Of a stretch of 64,000 nucleotides of DNA, positions 1 to 7,756 are shown piece by piece (position 1 is the stretch's first letter; each line of letters begins with the position of its first letter). The stretch comes from Micromonospora peucetia (lineage in GTDB: Bacteria; Actinomycetota; Actinomycetes; Mycobacteriales; Micromonosporaceae). The translations under genes and the position numbers were made by a program. Location of the stretch: assembly GCF_900091625.1 (NCBI RefSeq), contig NZ_FMIC01000002.1, positions 62,001 to 126,000 of the forward strand, in the 5' to 3' direction. The notes beneath the pieces were generated by a model. That model searched no databases, was not told where the DNA came from, and saw only the letters and a program-made list of their open reading frames with translations.

Positions 1-93
1 TCGCTGTCCGGTGGCGTCCGACGGGGTGCCACCGACCGAATCACCGCGCTGATCGCCCTGGCCTGGTCCAGCGGCGTCGACCTCGACGACTGA
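1..93 (+). CDS. C-terminal end of an unidentified protein (cut by window edge)
   Basis: An open frame runs from base 1 to a TGA at 91-93, giving 30 residues that end in SSGVDLDD. Third codon positions are mostly G or C, as in true genes in this window, and a strong hairpin follows at 102-134, as expected after a gene. Too little is present to name a family. That it is coding is an inference from codon use and context. Confidence 0.4.
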   Translation, partial: SLSGGVRRGATDRITALIALAWSSGVDLDD

Positions 94-101
94 CCGCGAG
101 G

Positions 102-134
102 CCGGGGGCGGCGCGGTAGCCCCGCCGCCCCCGG
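102..134. terminator. Hairpin between convergent genes, probable bidirectional terminator
   Basis: A perfect 12-bp GC stem (CCGGGGGCGGCG with its complement at 123-134) encloses a 9-base loop. It lies exactly between the end of the partial + strand gene and the end of the - strand chitinase. There is no T tract, which is usual for actinomycete terminators. Confidence 0.55.
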
Positions 135-141
135 GTCGGTG

Positions 142-2487
142 TCAGCGCGGTGACGGCAGGCCGGTGTCCACCGCGGACATCAGCGTGCCGGCGGTGGTGT
201 CGCCGGACATCTCCCAGATCATGCCGCCGAGCAGGTTCTGCTGCTTGGCCCAGGTGGTCTTCTGGCCGATCGCCCACGGGTCGTCGAAGGTCCACCACTG
301 CCCGCCGTTGCCGGTGAAGCAGTACGACGAGACCGACTGGGTGTCGTGCTGGACGGTGCAGCCGGGCACCATCGCGAGCAGGTTGGCGTACCCGCGGGTG
401 CCCGCCTCCTCGGCGAACTGGCCGGGTGCCGCCCCGGTGGCGGTCTGCCACTCCCCGTTGGCCGAACCGCCGCCCGGCAGGGTCCCGGCGGCGACCCCCT
501 GCCAGCCTCGGCCGTAGAAGGCGAAGCCGACGGTGAGCTGGCGCGGGTTGACCCCGGCGTCGGTGTACGTCCGCACGGCGCGTTCGACGCTGAACTCGAA
601 CGGGTACGGGTCCTGCGCGTCGCGGTACAGGTTGCCCTGGTGTCCGGTGCGGTTCGGTTCCCACGAGTTGTCGCTGCCGGCGCCGTGGAAGTCGTACCCC
701 TGCACGTTGGCGAAGTCGAGGTAGTCGAAGACGCTCGGCGTGCCGTCGGTGCGGCTGATGTCCCACCCCGCGTCGATCTTCGCCGGATCGGCAGGGGTGA
801 ACGCGGTCAGCAGGTACCGCTTGCCGGTGGTCGCGCCGAGTTCGTCCATCTGCCGGCGGAACTCGGCGAGCAGCGCCGTGTTGTTGGCCTTGTCCTGCGG
901 CCCCCAGTGGTTGCCGGGGTGCCCTTCGGCGCCGGGCCACTCCCAGTCGAGGTCGATGCCGTCGAAGATGCCGGCCGCGGTGCCCGGCCCGCCGGCGTTG
1001 CCGGCTACCGGCAGGTTGCCGCGCAGGTAGATGTCCAGGCACGAGCGGACCAGCTTCTCCCGGCTCGCGGGGGTCGCCGCGGCGTCGGAGAAGTACTTGG
1101 AGTACGTCCATCCGCCGAGCGAGATCAGGATCTTCAGGTGCGGATGCTTGGCCTTGAGCTTCTTGAGCTGGTTGAAGTTGCCGCGCAGCTTCTCCCAGCC
1201 GGTGTCGGCCACGCCGTCCACCGACTGCGCCGCGCTGAACGGTCGGCCGTAGTCGGCGTCGGCGTCACCCGCGCCGGTGCCCTGGTCCGGGTCTTGCGGG
1301 TTCGGGGTGGTGCCCCGGGTGACGCCTTGCAGGCAGGTCAGGTTCACCGGGTCGAGGTTGGCAAAGGCGTAGTTGATGTGGGTCAGCTTCGCTGCGGCGC
1401 CGGACGTGTCCAGGTTCTTCACGAAGTACTGCCGGCCGTAGATTCCCCATTGGACGAAGTAGCCGACCTTGGCGTACCGGCCGGCGCCCATCACGTCGTC
1501 GGTGGTGACGGTGACCGACGCGCTGGCGGGCGAGACGTTGTCGTAGGTGTCACGGGCGCGGACGGTGAACGTGTACGCGGTCAGTGGGGTGAGTCCGCCG
1601 ACGGTGATGCTGGTGCCCGTGCCGTTGACCGTGGCGGCGAGCTGGGTGCCGCGATAGACGTCGTACCCGGCGATGCCGCTGGCGTCGTTGACGGCGTTCC
1701 ACGCGAGCGTGACGCTGGCGGCGGTCACGGCGGTGCTGCGCAGGCCACCGGGTGCCGGCGGGGCGACGGTGTCGTCGGCCGGGTTGAGCGTGGTGGCCGA
1801 CACGGCGGCGCTCGCCGGCGAGACGTTGCCACGGGTGTCCTTGGCCACGACGGCGAAGGTGTACGAGGTGTTCGGCGTCAGCCCGCCGACGGTCGCCGCA
1901 GTGCCGGTGACCGACGCGACGACGGTCCCGCCGCGCAGCACGTCGTACCCCGCGATCGGGAAGTCGGTGGCGGTGGCGGCGGCCCAGGTCAGCGACAGGG
2001 TCTTGGTGGTCCGCCCGCTGACCGTGAGGCCGGTCGGCGTGCCCGGTGCCCGATCGGGGCTGCCGTCGCACTTGTTCCCGTTGACCCGACAGTTCGTCGG
2101 CGCGGCGGCCGTCCCGGTCGCGATGAACCAGAAGCTGTACGGCTCGGTGCTGCCACCGGCCGCGACGGTGCCGTTGTAGTGCGCGTTGACGACCGTGACG
2201 CGGTTGCCGACCCGGGTGACGGTGCCGTGGTAGGCGTTGCCCATGGTCACCCCGGCCGGTAGGTCGAACTCGAGGGTCCACCCGGAGATCGCGGTCGTCG
2301 TCGGGTTGCTGATGACGTACTTGTCCATCCGCCACGAGCCGTTGTCAGATGAGGAGAAGGTGGCGGTGAGACCGGCGGCGGCATGGGCTGCGGTCGACGG
2401 CGCGACGATGGCGCCGACCACGGCCAGCAGGACCGTGACGGCCAGCGGCAGGCGGGTGGATCTTCGCAGACCGGTACGACCACCCAT
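142..2487 (-). CDS. Secreted GH18 chitinase with CBM2-like and two fibronectin III domains
   Basis: A 781-residue endochitinase predicted to hydrolyse beta-1,4-N-acetylglucosamine polymers outside the cell. A Sec signal peptide (about 1-37, ending AHA) is followed by a CBM2-like chitin/cellulose-binding domain (39-140), two fibronectin III modules (about 152-233 and 243-330) and a GH18 barrel (336-778). The barrel has the SLGGW strand and the signature DGIDLDWEWP, in which Glu516 is the proton donor. The layout is that of Streptomyces chitinase C/63-type enzymes. The ATG is preceded by AGGAGG at a good distance. A 21-bp palindrome sits just upstream of that ribosome site and probably controls the gene. 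It stands alone, convergent with the partial gene at the window start. Confidence 0.95.
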   Translation of the reverse strand: MGGRTGLRRSTRLPLAVTVLLAVVGAIVAPSTAAHAAAGLTATFSSSDNGSWRMDKYVISNPTTTAISGWTLEFDLPAGVTMGNAYHGTVTRVGNRVTVVNAHYNGTVAAGGSTEPYSFWFIATGTAAAPTNCRVNGNKCDGSPDRAPGTPTGLTVSGRTTKTLSLTWAAATATDFPIAGYDVLRGGTVVASVTGTAATVGGLTPNTSYTFAVVAKDTRGNVSPASAAVSATTLNPADDTVAPPAPGGLRSTAVTAASVTLAWNAVNDASGIAGYDVYRGTQLAATVNGTGTSITVGGLTPLTAYTFTVRARDTYDNVSPASASVTVTTDDVMGAGRYAKVGYFVQWGIYGRQYFVKNLDTSGAAAKLTHINYAFANLDPVNLTCLQGVTRGTTPNPQDPDQGTGAGDADADYGRPFSAAQSVDGVADTGWEKLRGNFNQLKKLKAKHPHLKILISLGGWTYSKYFSDAAATPASREKLVRSCLDIYLRGNLPVAGNAGGPGTAAGIFDGIDLDWEWPGAEGHPGNHWGPQDKANNTALLAEFRRQMDELGATTGKRYLLTAFTPADPAKIDAGWDISRTDGTPSVFDYLDFANVQGYDFHGAGSDNSWEPNRTGHQGNLYRDAQDPYPFEFSVERAVRTYTDAGVNPRQLTVGFAFYGRGWQGVAAGTLPGGGSANGEWQTATGAAPGQFAEEAGTRGYANLLAMVPGCTVQHDTQSVSSYCFTGNGGQWWTFDDPWAIGQKTTWAKQQNLLGGMIWEMSGDTTAGTLMSAVDTGLPSPR

Positions 2488-2497
2488 GGCGTCCTCC

Positions 2498-2518
2498 TTT
2501 TAGGAAAGTTTCCTAAAA
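2498..2518. promoter_or_regulatory. Perfect palindromic operator upstream of the chitinase
   Basis: TTTTAGGAAA and its exact complement TTTCCTAAAA flank one G, starting 11 bases before the chitinase start codon and overlapping the A-rich side of its Shine-Dalgarno. The AT-rich arms stand out against the GC-rich surroundings. A symmetric site at this position is expected to bind a dimeric repressor, for example of the ROK, LacI or GntR type that controls sugar-polymer hydrolases. The regulator is not in this window. Confidence 0.6.
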
Positions 2519-2622
2519 AATAAATCGGCAGCGATCGATAAGTCAAGGTCCCCGCCTGCCGGGGCCGCCGTGGCGGGATCTGCCCGAGCGGTACGGGCCG
2601 TGGAAAGATGCCGACCGGCCGG

Positions 2623-2628
2623 TAGGGT
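2623..2628 (+). promoter_or_regulatory. -10 box of a leaderless promoter
   Basis: TAGGGT (TANNNT type) lies 7 bases before the GTG at 2636. That is the spacing expected if transcription starts at the start codon itself, a common arrangement in actinobacteria. It supports choosing this GTG over an upstream start with no ribosome site. Confidence 0.4.
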
Positions 2629-2635
2629 CGTCCGC

Positions 2636-3580
2636 GTGGATCTGGACGACACCGCCGCCCGGCTCGGGGTACCCGTCGAGGACGTCGACCGCCTGCACCG
2701 GCTCGCCAGCGACCGGCCGTCGGCTCCGCTGCCCGCCAAGGCCGACGCGCCCGCGATCCTCGACCGGCTCGCCGTGCGGCCGGACGACGCCGCCGAGATC
2801 ATGGCGGGCTGGCCCGATCCCGACTCCTCACTGTGGACTCCGGAGCTGCGCTGGCTGCTCGACCGCTCGATCGCCCTGGTCCGCGCCGATCTCGGGGGCC
2901 ACGGCTGGCTGCCGCCCGGTCCGGCGCTCCCGCGCGAACGGGGCCCCGCCTGGCGGCATCTCTACGTGTACGCGTACCTGGCCCTGGTCGACGTCGTCAC
3001 GGGATACCACCGCGACCACGGCATCGCCGATACCGTGTCGTGGGCGACCCTCGCGGACCTGGGCCGCAACCTCGCGATCGACCGGCGGATGCACCGCGAG
3101 GGCTGGCCGGTCATGCAGAACTGGCTGACGCTGCACGCGCGTGGCGGCATCTACGAGCTGGGCCGGCTGCAGCACCAGCGCGGCGGCACCGCCATCGCCC
3201 TGCACATCCCCGAGTCGGGGCCGATGACCCCGGAGGCGGTCGCGGCGTCGCTCGACGAGGCCCGTACGTTCTTCCCGCGCCATTTTCCCGACGAGCGCTA
3301 CGCGGCGTTCTCCTGCGGCTCGTGGCTGCTCGACCCGCAGTTGCTGGAGTACCTGCCCGGGGACTCCAACATCGTCCGGTTCCAGCGGAGATTCGAACTG
3401 GAGCCCTACCAGGAGCCGGAAGGGCTGGACGCCGACGTCGAGGTGCTGCGGTTCGTGTTCCGCACCCTGACCACGCCGCTCGACCAGCTGCCGCGCCGCA
3501 CCGCGCTCCAGCGCGCGATCGTCGACCACCTGAAGGCCGGCCGCCACTGGCACGTCCGCCGCGGCCACATCCCGATCTAG
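2636..3580 (+). CDS. GNAT-fold acyltransferase domain protein (NAT_N/GNAT_C type)
   Basis: A 314-residue cytoplasmic protein resembling the actinobacterial family with an N-terminal NAT_N region and a GNAT-like C-terminal domain (formerly DUF5596). Matching stretches include GYHRDHGIADTVSWATLADL, the region with LHARGGIYELGRLQ, and HIPESGPMTPEAVAAS near the middle, followed by the conserved FSCGSWLLDPQL segment. Members are annotated as acyltransferases; substrate and physiological role are unknown. The GTG start at 2636 is chosen because a -10 box sits 7 bases upstream, implying a leaderless transcript. An in-frame extension upstream to 2570 is possible but has no ribosome site. It is divergent from the chitinase and has no obvious operon partner. 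Confidence 0.8.
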   Translation: MDLDDTAARLGVPVEDVDRLHRLASDRPSAPLPAKADAPAILDRLAVRPDDAAEIMAGWPDPDSSLWTPELRWLLDRSIALVRADLGGHGWLPPGPALPRERGPAWRHLYVYAYLALVDVVTGYHRDHGIADTVSWATLADLGRNLAIDRRMHREGWPVMQNWLTLHARGGIYELGRLQHQRGGTAIALHIPESGPMTPEAVAASLDEARTFFPRHFPDERYAAFSCGSWLLDPQLLEYLPGDSNIVRFQRRFELEPYQEPEGLDADVEVLRFVFRTLTTPLDQLPRRTALQRAIVDHLKAGRHWHVRRGHIPI

Positions 3581-3713
3581 TGCCGCGGCCTTGAACGTTG
3601 ACCGGGGTTGTCCGCCACGGTGTGCGGCGGCGGAGGATCCACAAGCGGGACAGCGCCATACGACCACCTCCCCCACGGACCGGCTCGGCGGGCCACGGCA
3701 CATGCATGTCGAT

Positions 3714-3744
3714 TTGACCCTGCCCATGGGGCTGGCCTCAGACT
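3714..3744 (+). promoter_or_regulatory. MerR-type promoter with 19-bp spacer
   Basis: TTGACC (3714-3719) and a -10-like CAGACT (3739-3744) are separated by 19 bp, the over-long spacer characteristic of promoters activated by MerR-family proteins. A partial dyad (GCCCC/GGGGC) is centred in the spacer. It lies just before the MerR-like gene at 3752, so autoregulation was likely when that gene was intact. Confidence 0.45.
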
Positions 3745-3751
3745 CGCGGCC

Positions 3752-4319
3752 ATGTCCCGGTTGTTGACCACGGGTGAGTTCGCAACGCAGTCGCGACTGA
3801 GCCTCAAGGCGTTGCGGCTGTACAACGAACGCGGTCTGTTGGATCCGGCGCACGTCGACGCTCGAACCGGCTATCGCTACTACGGCACGGCCGAACTCGA
3901 CCGTGCCCGGCGGATCGCCCTCCTACGCGGGATCGGGGTGCCGCTGGTCGACATCGCCGACGTGCTCGCGCTTCCCGGCCCGCAAGCCGCCAGAGCCGTC
4001 GATTCGTACTGGCGCCGAGTCGAAGCAGACCACGCAGCACGTCGTCCAGTCGATCGGGGTACGCATCGAGCAGGCACACCGCGAGGCATACATCCTGCTC
4101 AGAAAGGCGCAGGCGGCGTACCCATCGATCCTGCAGGCCTACGACGCCGTTGGAGCATGGCTCGACGACCGGGGCCGGACGCTCAGCGCGTCCGCACGGG
4201 AGGTCTACTACCCCCACTGGGCCACAGCCGACGACGAAGACGAATGTGTTGACGTCGCGTTTCCCTTCGACCCCGCGCCCCTGGGCTGGCCTGGTCAGAC
4301 GCAGCACCAAGGCCAGTGA
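3752..4319 (+). pseudogene. MerR-family regulator, broken by frameshift and internal deletion
   Basis: The ATG at 3752 opens a clear MerR DNA-binding domain: LLTTGEFATQSRLSLKALRLY, then ERGLLDPAHVDARTGYRYY and RRIALLRGIGVPL. After about residue 95 (near 4040) the frame loses similarity. A second frame, two bases off and running from about 4041 to 4319, reads like the end of a GyrI-like effector domain (EQAHREAYILL, later DECVDVAFPFDPA). Intact relatives have roughly 100 more residues between these parts, so there is a deletion as well as a frameshift. It is probably non-functional, though a short DNA-binding fragment could still be made. A MerR-type promoter precedes it. A sequencing error alone would not explain the missing middle. 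Confidence 0.75.
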
Positions 4320-4393
4320 ACAACGTTCAGTAAGTGCCGCGAGGCCTCCGGTTCAGGCTTGTTCTCGCCGAACAACCCCTTACCGGAGACCTC

Positions 4394-4417
4394 GCCACAT
4401 CCGGGCGCCGGTGTGGC
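4394..4417. terminator. Weak candidate terminator hairpin
   Basis: GCCACA/TGTGGC and CCGG/CCGG pair around a GCG loop, with a single bulged T. It lies between the end of the MerR remnant and the end of the convergent dehydrogenase gene. The rest of 4320-4502 shows no gene. Confidence 0.3.
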
Positions 4418-4502
4418 CCCACCCGGGCCTCAAAATGCACGCCCTACAGGGAATTTGCGACGCTGCGGCCTGTGGCGTCCCCCGAGCGCTGAGCAACCGC
4501 CA

Positions 4503-5399
4503 TCATGACTTCGCCAACAGCTCGAACAAGCTCGAGAATCCCTGAGCGCCGAAGCCGCCAGCGATCCGGCGATCCATCAGGTCCTTGACCTCTCGCATCC
4601 GCACGGCTTCCACGCCGATGGATTCCCGATGGCTGATCAGGTCGTCCATCAGCGCGGCCTGGACGTTGAGCGAACCAAGATCTGGTGGGTACTCGCCGCT
4701 CTTGACCGCCTTGCCGATCGAGCTCAACAGCGGTGGCAGCGCGGCCACGGAACTGGCGACACGCTCGGCGAACTCCGCCACGTCAGCTCCTTCCGCCTGG
4801 ACCAGCCTCAGCGTGTGCAGGAACCCGATGAGAATCTCGTAGCCCATCGCAACCTGCGCCATGAACTCCACGGCGGCCGAGCCAGCTTCTTCCCCGTGAT
4901 AGACGACAGTGCCCAACTCCCGCAGCAGTGGCTCGTGAGCATCGAACGCGCTGCGGGAACCGCTGAACAGGAACATGACGTTTGGCGTGCCCACGTACGG
5001 CGGATCTCCCATGATCTTGCCATCGAGGTACTCGGCGCCGCGCTCACTCGCCCAGCGCTCATTCGCCCGCGCCTGGCTGGGAGAGCCACTCGTCAGGTTC
5101 ACCAGCACCTTGCCGGTGACCGCAGCATCGACGGAACCCAGCACCTCGTCAACCGCTGTGCTGTCGAGTAGACAGACCACGACGAGCGGGCTCGCAGCCA
5201 CCGCCTCCGCAGCCGTCGTAGCCGCCGTGGCACCGGCGTCGACCAACGGCGCACTCTTGCTAGCGGTCCGGTTCCAGACCGTCGTACGGTATCCGCGGCT
5301 GATGAGCGTCTTGGCGATCGCCGATCCCATGTCACCGAGACCGAGCACGGTGACCTGGCTGGCCCGGTCATTCAGGCCGTCGGTTTTCGTTGTCGTCAT
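4503..5399 (-). CDS. NAD(P)-dependent imine reductase-like dehydrogenase
   Basis: A 298-residue member of the beta-hydroxyacid dehydrogenase/imine reductase superfamily. The N-terminus has the Rossmann motif VTVLGLGDMGSAIAKTL and an NRT segment typical of NADPH-dependent members. The middle contains VNLTSGSPSQA and DGKIMGDPPYVG, and the C-terminal helical domain completes the cofactor cleft in the dimer. Members reduce cyclic imines or beta-hydroxyacids; the substrate here is unknown. Start: an ATG with AGGA five bases upstream at 5399; an earlier GTG at 5420 lacks a ribosome site. It is the last gene of an apparent four-gene operon (SARP regulator, flavoprotein, exporter, this enzyme), so it may modify or detoxify the compound the exporter carries. 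Confidence 0.9.
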   Translation of the reverse strand: MTTTKTDGLNDRASQVTVLGLGDMGSAIAKTLISRGYRTTVWNRTASKSAPLVDAGATAATTAAEAVAASPLVVVCLLDSTAVDEVLGSVDAAVTGKVLVNLTSGSPSQARANERWASERGAEYLDGKIMGDPPYVGTPNVMFLFSGSRSAFDAHEPLLRELGTVVYHGEEAGSAAVEFMAQVAMGYEILIGFLHTLRLVQAEGADVAEFAERVASSVAALPPLLSSIGKAVKSGEYPPDLGSLNVQAALMDDLISHRESIGVEAVRMREVKDLMDRRIAGGFGAQGFSSLFELLAKS

Positions 5400-5438
5400 G
5401 ATGTTCCTTTCGTCATTCACTCAGGTGGTCCAGGTGCG

Positions 5439-7031
5439 TCAGGTGGCGGAGAGCGAGCCCTCAGTCGCCGCCGACGCCTTCCCCGCTGGTGTCGAAGCCT
5501 CGCCTGGCACTACGGCATCGCGATTCCTGCGCAGAATGGTGAACGCGATGGTCGCGCTGATCGCGGCGATGACAGCGCAGGCGAGGCCAATCACGTTGAG
5601 TCCGTTGGTGTAGGCCGTCCCGGCGGCGGACAGCAACTCCGCAGCGGCGTTGGCCGGCAGGTCCTGGGCGACCGTGACAGCACTTTCCATGCTTTCCTCA
5701 GCGGCCCTCGCGGCGGCCGTCGGCGTGCCGTCGGGCACTTCGACCGACCCCCGGTAGACCGCGGCGCCGAGGCTGCCGAGCATGGCGACACCGAGCGCAG
5801 TGCCCAGGTCACCGCCGATCGACGAGAGGGCCGCCGCCGACCCGCCCCGCTCTGGTGGGGCGGATCCGACGACCAGGTTCGTGCCGAGTGCACCGACCGT
5901 GCCGACGCTGATGAAGACGATCACGAAGCCGGCTATCAGCATCGGCCGCCCGCCCGGAGTAACCAGGGCGAGCACCAGGTAGCCGATCGTACCGATGAGC
6001 AGGCTCACCCCGATGACGCTGCCGGGCCGGTACCGCCTGGCGAAGATCGGAGCCAGCTGCGAGGCGATGATCGATGCGATGGCCGCCGGGAGCATCCACA
6101 GACCCGCCTCCAACGGCGAGAGCCGCTCCACCATCTGGAGAAACCCGGTGATGAAGAGGTAGCCGCCACCGGTGCCGATCATCGAGACCAACAGGATCAA
6201 CAACGCAGCGGTGAATGTGCCGACCCTGAAGAGATCCAGGTCCAGAAGCGGATCGGCGAGCTTACGCTGCCGCCACACGAACACCGCGCCGACGGCCACG
6301 CCCACGACGAGCGTGGCGGCTGGCGTCGGCTCAACGCCGTGGCGTGCAAGCTCCTTCAGCCCATGGATGATCAGCAGGATCGATGCCAGCGACAACACGA
6401 CGCTTGGCAGGTCGAGCGGGCCGGCGTTGCGGTCCTTGTACTCCGGCAGTACGACCGGCGCGACGATCAGCAGGGCCACCATGACGGGCACGCCGAGCAG
6501 GAATGCCGAGCCCCACCAGAAGAACTCCAGCAGCGTGCCGCCGATCACCGGACCAAGCGCGGTGCCTCCCATGAAGCAGCCTGCCCACGCAGCGATGGCA
6601 CGGCCGCGCTGGTAAGGGTCGTGGAAGATGTTGTTGATCAGAGCGAGGGTGGACGGCATCAGCGTCGCGGCGGCGATGCCGAGCAACGCTCGGCTGACGA
6701 TGAGCTGCTCGGCGCTGCCAGAGTAGGCCGCCAGCACCGAGGTGACGCCGACGGCCGCGGCACCGATCATCAGGAGCTTGCGCCGGCCGACCCGGTCCCC
6801 CAGCCTGCCCATGGCGACAAGGAAGCCGGCGATCATGAAGCCGTAGATGTCGATGATCCACAACAGCTCGGTGCCGGTGGGGTTCAGCTCCTCAGCGAGG
6901 TGCGGCAGGGCCAGATACAGCACGCTCTGGTCAAGGGCGATCAGCAGGGTGGGCAGGGCGAGCACGGCGAGCCCGAGCCATTCCCTGGCCCCGGCCTTCC
7001 GGGTGTCGGTCTCGAGGGCGTCCGATGACAC
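5439..7031 (-). CDS. DHA2-family (14-helix) MFS multidrug exporter
   Basis: A 530-residue inner membrane proton antiporter of the EmrB/QacA type. Early helices carry LIALDQSVLYLALPHLA and the loop motif GRLGDRVGRRKLLM (motif A). Helix 5 has the antiporter motif GPVIGGTLLEFFWW. About fourteen hydrophobic segments are visible, with a hydrophilic tail rich in Ala/Glu. The GTG at 7031 is preferred because AAGGAG lies eight bases before it; a GTG at 7052 would put that ribosome site inside the gene. Thirty-odd bases separate it from the flavoprotein gene upstream, consistent with one transcript controlled by the SARP regulator. Its likely role is export of a toxic or signalling small molecule handled by the neighbouring redox enzymes. 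Confidence 0.92.
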   Translation of the reverse strand: MSSDALETDTRKAGAREWLGLAVLALPTLLIALDQSVLYLALPHLAEELNPTGTELLWIIDIYGFMIAGFLVAMGRLGDRVGRRKLLMIGAAAVGVTSVLAAYSGSAEQLIVSRALLGIAAATLMPSTLALINNIFHDPYQRGRAIAAWAGCFMGGTALGPVIGGTLLEFFWWGSAFLLGVPVMVALLIVAPVVLPEYKDRNAGPLDLPSVVLSLASILLIIHGLKELARHGVEPTPAATLVVGVAVGAVFVWRQRKLADPLLDLDLFRVGTFTAALLILLVSMIGTGGGYLFITGFLQMVERLSPLEAGLWMLPAAIASIIASQLAPIFARRYRPGSVIGVSLLIGTIGYLVLALVTPGGRPMLIAGFVIVFISVGTVGALGTNLVVGSAPPERGGSAAALSSIGGDLGTALGVAMLGSLGAAVYRGSVEVPDGTPTAAARAAEESMESAVTVAQDLPANAAAELLSAAGTAYTNGLNVIGLACAVIAAISATIAFTILRRNRDAVVPGEASTPAGKASAATEGSLSAT

Positions 7032-7064
7032 AGGTCTTTCTCCTTGGTCCACGGCAGCGGGCTC

Positions 7065-7706
7065 TTAACCGAGCTGGCTGTCGGCGCGGACGGCGGCGAC
7101 AGCGGCTGCCATGCGGGTGAGGCGTGCGCCCTGGAAGCAGGCCATCTCGAGGACAGCTTTGGCGTACTCGGGATCCCGGCTGGCGCGGCTCTCCACCAGG
7201 CTGACGCCGTACGGGTTTCCGCCAGCGGCGTGAGCGGTGTCGTAGTTCAGGTAGCCCGTGGGCAGGATGATCGCCCCCCAGTGGTGGAAGGTCTGGTAGA
7301 GGCTGAGCAGGGTCGCCTCCTGGCCGCCGTGTTCCTCATAGGTGGCGGTGAAGCCGGTCGCCGGCTTGTCGGCCAGTTCCTCCGCCTGCCACGGGGCAGT
7401 CGTGGTGTCGAGAAACTGGCGCAGCTGGGAGCAGACGTTTCCGAAACGGGTCGGCGTGCCGAAGGCGTACCCGTTGGCCCACCGAAGGTCGTCCAGGGTG
7501 GCGAGCGGGATATCGGCAGTGGCGTCGAGATGGGCTCGCCACTGCGGCTTGGCATCGACGACCTGCTCCGGTGCCAACTCTGCCACCCGGCGCAGGCGGA
7601 CCTCCGCGCCGGCGTCGGCGGCTCCGTCGACAAATGCCTGCGCGAGCCGGTGCACGGTGCCGGTGGCGGAGTAATAGATGACGGCGATCCTGGCATCGGT
7701 CTGCAC
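7065..7706 (-). CDS. wrbA: WrbA-like NAD(P)H:quinone oxidoreductase (flavodoxin fold)
   Basis: A 213-residue flavodoxin-fold protein. The FMN phosphate loop is YYSATGTVHRLA near residue 12. The second flavin loop contains GTPTRFGN, with FLDTT a few residues on, as in WrbA proteins, and the C-terminal half has the typical YQTFHHWGAIILPTGY. WrbA enzymes reduce quinones with two electrons and so prevent radical cycling. The GTG start has an AGGAGG directly upstream. The gene begins 50 bases after the SARP regulator and runs straight on to the exporter and the dehydrogenase, suggesting a regulated quinone or redox-active-compound stress operon. Confidence 0.9.
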   Translation of the reverse strand: MQTDARIAVIYYSATGTVHRLAQAFVDGAADAGAEVRLRRVAELAPEQVVDAKPQWRAHLDATADIPLATLDDLRWANGYAFGTPTRFGNVCSQLRQFLDTTTAPWQAEELADKPATGFTATYEEHGGQEATLLSLYQTFHHWGAIILPTGYLNYDTAHAAGGNPYGVSLVESRASRDPEYAKAVLEMACFQGARLTRMAAAVAAVRADSQLG

Positions 7707-7756
7707 GGTTGCCTCCTGAGGTCGGCTCGGTTCTCGGTCAACCGTGCCGAGCAGGC

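Noticed and set aside
346..2262. A 638-residue + strand open frame across the chitinase gene
   Set aside because: It is the complement of a well-supported chitinase, has no ribosome site and its residues (many Val, Arg, Gly, Ala) are typical of antisense reading of high-GC genes.
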